A program made the position numbers and the translations under genes. The notes under the pieces are model-generated. The model made no database searches and was not told where the DNA came from. It was given only the letters and a program-made list of their open reading frames with translations. A stretch of 7,604 bases of DNA from Bryobacterales bacterium (GTDB lineage: Bacteria; Cyanobacteriota; Vampirovibrionia; Obscuribacterales; Obscuribacteraceae), in NCBI GenBank assembly GCA_903970295.1, contig CAJCHQ010000348.1, positions 1-7,604 on the forward strand, written 5' to 3'. Positions within the stretch are counted from its first letter, which is position 1; every line of letters begins with the position of its first letter. Below, in pieces: positions 6,528-7,604 of the stretch.

Positions 6528-6686
6528 ATGCAGTATGACAAACCTGGAATACATAACGAGGGCCCCGGTGAAACCGAAACCCTCGTTGCCCTCTTCCTCT
6601 GCAAAAGCTTTTCTGAGCTGGACGGAGATTGTTATTGGCTGCCTTTTCTCTACATCACCGCCGCGCTTTTGATGTATGTAGTTTAG
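6528..6686 (+). CDS. Possible 52-residue small membrane protein
   Basis: ATG 6528 to TAG 6684-6686 encodes 52 residues. The N-terminal half is polar and acidic (DKPGIHNEGPGETETLVALF) and the C-terminal end is hydrophobic with aromatics (YWLPFLYITAALLMYVV), which could form one membrane helix reaching the C-terminus. Only AGG at 6518-6520, seven bases before the ATG, serves as a ribosome site. Codon choice looks natural, but the hairpin 6555-6587 lies inside and I recognise no family. It could be a gene remnant or chance. Confidence 0.25.
   Translation: MQYDKPGIHNEGPGETETLVALFLCKSFSELDGDCYWLPFLYITAALLMYVV
6555..6587 (+). repeat. Two-tier hairpin in the intergenic region
   Basis: The arms aacgaggg (6555-6562) and ccctcgtt (6580-6587) pair perfectly. 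Inside, cggt (6566-6569) pairs with accg (6573-6576) around a GAA loop, giving a nested stem. No T-run follows on either strand, so it is not a clear intrinsic terminator; it may be a structured RNA element or protein site. Confidence 0.5.
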
Positions 6687-6722
6687 GCGGCGACATTGTT
6701 GAAGACGTTGTGGAGTTGTTAA

Positions 6723-6854
6723 ATGACAAGGCGAAATAAATCTGGGAAAATGCGCGACTACATGCAGCGCCAGGCGAATGCCCCATTTCAGGGAATAAAA
6801 CTAGCGACATCCAGGAGTTTAGATTATCAGCATGACTCGAATTCTGTTGGTTGA
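6723..6854 (+). CDS. Possible 43-residue ORF overlapping the response regulator start
   Basis: ATG 6723 has a good ribosome site, GGAG at 6712-6715 with seven-base spacing, and the frame runs to TGA 6852-6854, 23 bases into the response regulator gene in another frame. The product is basic and polar (starts MTRRNKSGKMRDYMQRQ) and unrecognised. Its better-spaced ribosome site than that of the downstream gene makes an upstream ORF that couples or tunes translation conceivable. The sequence itself gives no sign of conservation. Confidence 0.22.
   Translation: MTRRNKSGKMRDYMQRQANAPFQGIKLATSRSLDYQHDSNSVG
6813..6817 (+). promoter_or_regulatory. Ribosome binding site with unusually long spacing before the response regulator
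   Basis: AGGAG at 6813-6817 is the only strong ribosome site before the response regulator, but it lies 14 bases from ATG 6832, longer than the usual 5-9. An in-frame ATT at 6823 sits five bases after it and could serve as a rare start adding three residues (IIS). The TAG just upstream (6820-6822) excludes anything longer. Confidence 0.45.
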
Positions 6855-7524
6855 TGATGATGAAAGATTGTCCCGAGTTGTTGAGGACTGGCTCACTGGT
6901 GAAGCGTATGAAGTCGAACTGGTCAACAATGGCAAGGATGGCTGGGAATTAGCGCAAGCCAACAAGTATGACGTTTTGATACTGGACTGGAACATGCCGG
7001 GGCTAACCGGTCTGGAGATTTGTCGCGAATATCGCAGCCAGGGCGGCACGGCAGTGGTTATGCTCCTGACTGGCAAATCGGCTATTGGTGAGAAAGAAGA
7101 GGGACTGGATGCGGGCGCTGATGACTACCTGACAAAGCCTTTTCATCCGCGCGAACTCTCGGCCCGACTGCGTGCGTTGTTACGGCGACCTCGTCAGCGG
7201 CAGTCCGAAGTGCTCAGGGCTGGCGACCTTTTGCTGGAGCCTAAGAGCGCGAAAGTTAGCAGAAACGGCAAAGAAATTAGTCTGCTTCCCAAAGAATTTG
7301 CTTTGCTTGAATTTTTGATGCGTCACCCAAACGAAGTCTTTTCATCAGATGATTTGCTCGATCGAGTCTGGTCGAAAGAGTCGGAGAATTCACCAGATAC
7401 GGTGCGAGTGCATATCACTAAAATTCGCGGCAAGATAGACTCTGATGGACAGCCCAGTTTGATTCGCACCATCCACCGGGTCGGCTACAAGCTGGAGCCG
7501 CCTGAGGCATCTCCTCCGGGGTAG
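6832..7524 (+). CDS. OmpR/PhoB-family two-component response regulator
   Basis: 230 residues, the usual family length. The receiver domain spans about 2-118: acidic pocket DDD at 8-10, phosphoacceptor D52 in LILDWNMPG, switch T80 (MLLTGK) and K102 in DDYLTKPF. A short linker leads to a winged-helix DNA-binding domain at about 127-223, with the recognisable LLPKEFALLEFLMRHPNEVFS and VRVHITKIRGKID helices and the closing TIHRVGYKLE. All residues needed for phosphorylation are present, so it should be an active cytoplasmic transcription factor controlled by a sensor kinase. No kinase is encoded in this window; one could follow after 7524. The ATG is fixed by the receiver start (MTRILLVDDD). Trp directly after the phospho-Asp, and the wording of both domains, recall Obscuribacterales regulators; this is from memory. 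Confidence 0.96.
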   Translation: MTRILLVDDDERLSRVVEDWLTGEAYEVELVNNGKDGWELAQANKYDVLILDWNMPGLTGLEICREYRSQGGTAVVMLLTGKSAIGEKEEGLDAGADDYLTKPFHPRELSARLRALLRRPRQRQSEVLRAGDLLLEPKSAKVSRNGKEISLLPKEFALLEFLMRHPNEVFSSDDLLDRVWSKESENSPDTVRVHITKIRGKIDSDGQPSLIRTIHRVGYKLEPPEASPPG

Positions 7525-7604
7525 CGCGAGCTTCCTCAGTTGCTCAACATTGGCCGGTTTGGTCGCCTCAAAGCTATCCACCGACAAGCACACAAGAGCA
7601 GCTT
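7525..7604. other. Window tail after the response regulator
   Basis: These 80 bases contain no terminator and no gene start that I can support. TTG at 7539-7541 opens a plus-strand frame to the end (LLNIGRFGRLKAIHRQ), but it has no ribosome site. A minus-strand frame entering here and running back to 7390 is antisense to the response regulator and is treated as a shadow. Confidence 0.4.

Larger units (their letters stand above)
6392..6831. other. 440-base divergent intergenic region with hairpins and short coding-like stretches
   Basis: This stretch separates the minus-strand TPR gene from the plus-strand response regulator and must hold promoters for both, though I find no strong -35/-10 pair. 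On the minus strand CTGACT and TATCTA with an 18-base spacer is the best weak candidate for the TPR gene. It contains a hairpin (6555-6587), a pseudoknot-like pairing (6650-6692), and short coding-like ORFs at 6528-6686 and 6723-6854. A third stretch without a start codon, 6617-6739, reads GGDIVEDVVELLNDKAK at its end. These may be remnants of a decayed gene or parts of a regulatory RNA. Confidence 0.5.

Noticed and set aside
7390..7593. Minus-strand ORF overlapping the end of the response regulator
   Set aside because: Most of it is antisense to the highly conserved DNA-binding domain, and it has no recognisable content.

Overview
The window carries six protein genes that I accept: a 5'-truncated fragment, a LemA-like gene, an unrecognised gene, a secreted GATase1-like protein, an RCK/TrkA-N membrane protein and an OmpR-type response regulator share the plus strand with one minus-strand gene for an exported TPR protein (seven including the fragment). 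There are also several weak small ORFs. I see no tRNA, rRNA, CRISPR array, transposase or phage gene. It reads as an ordinary bacterial chromosome segment of medium GC. The response regulator (LILDWNMPG phosphoacceptor loop, EKEEGLDAGADDYLTKPF, ISLLPKEFALLEFLMRHPNEVFS), next to an exported TPR protein, recalls the Obscuribacterales (Vampirovibrionia/Melainabacteria). That is recognition from memory, not a search result.

Layout. Positions 2-1140 hold two co-directional genes, visibly richer in G+C than the rest (721-780 is 38/60 G+C; 2041-2100 is 27/60). They are a C-terminally membrane-anchored fragment and a divergent LemA-like protein. The unit ends in a long hairpin (1187-1233) and a convincing intrinsic terminator (1249-1288). 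From 1417 to 2423 lies an unrecognised gene. Its upstream part looks broken: a signal peptide plus glycine run at 1417-1554 stops at TAG, coding-like sequence continues in the same frame, and the main ORF runs from 1680 in another frame. At 2520-3686 is an exported protein with a low-complexity linker and a GATase1/DUF4159-like fold. At 3817-4902 is a two-helix membrane protein with RCK_N and RCK_C domains but no K+ selectivity signature. It converges on the minus-strand TPR gene (4940-6391).

Between the divergent TPR and response-regulator genes is a 440-base region (6392-6831) with hairpins, a pseudoknot-like pairing and two or three short coding-like stretches. The response regulator at 6832-7524 has no kinase inside the window.

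The genes do not form an obvious shared pathway. LemA and its neighbour look like a two-gene envelope unit; the others are separate envelope, ion-binding/sensing and regulatory functions. I did not find a clear new system. The best leads are the filter-less RCK channel-like protein, the disrupted 1417-2423 locus and the structured intergenic region at 6392-6831.
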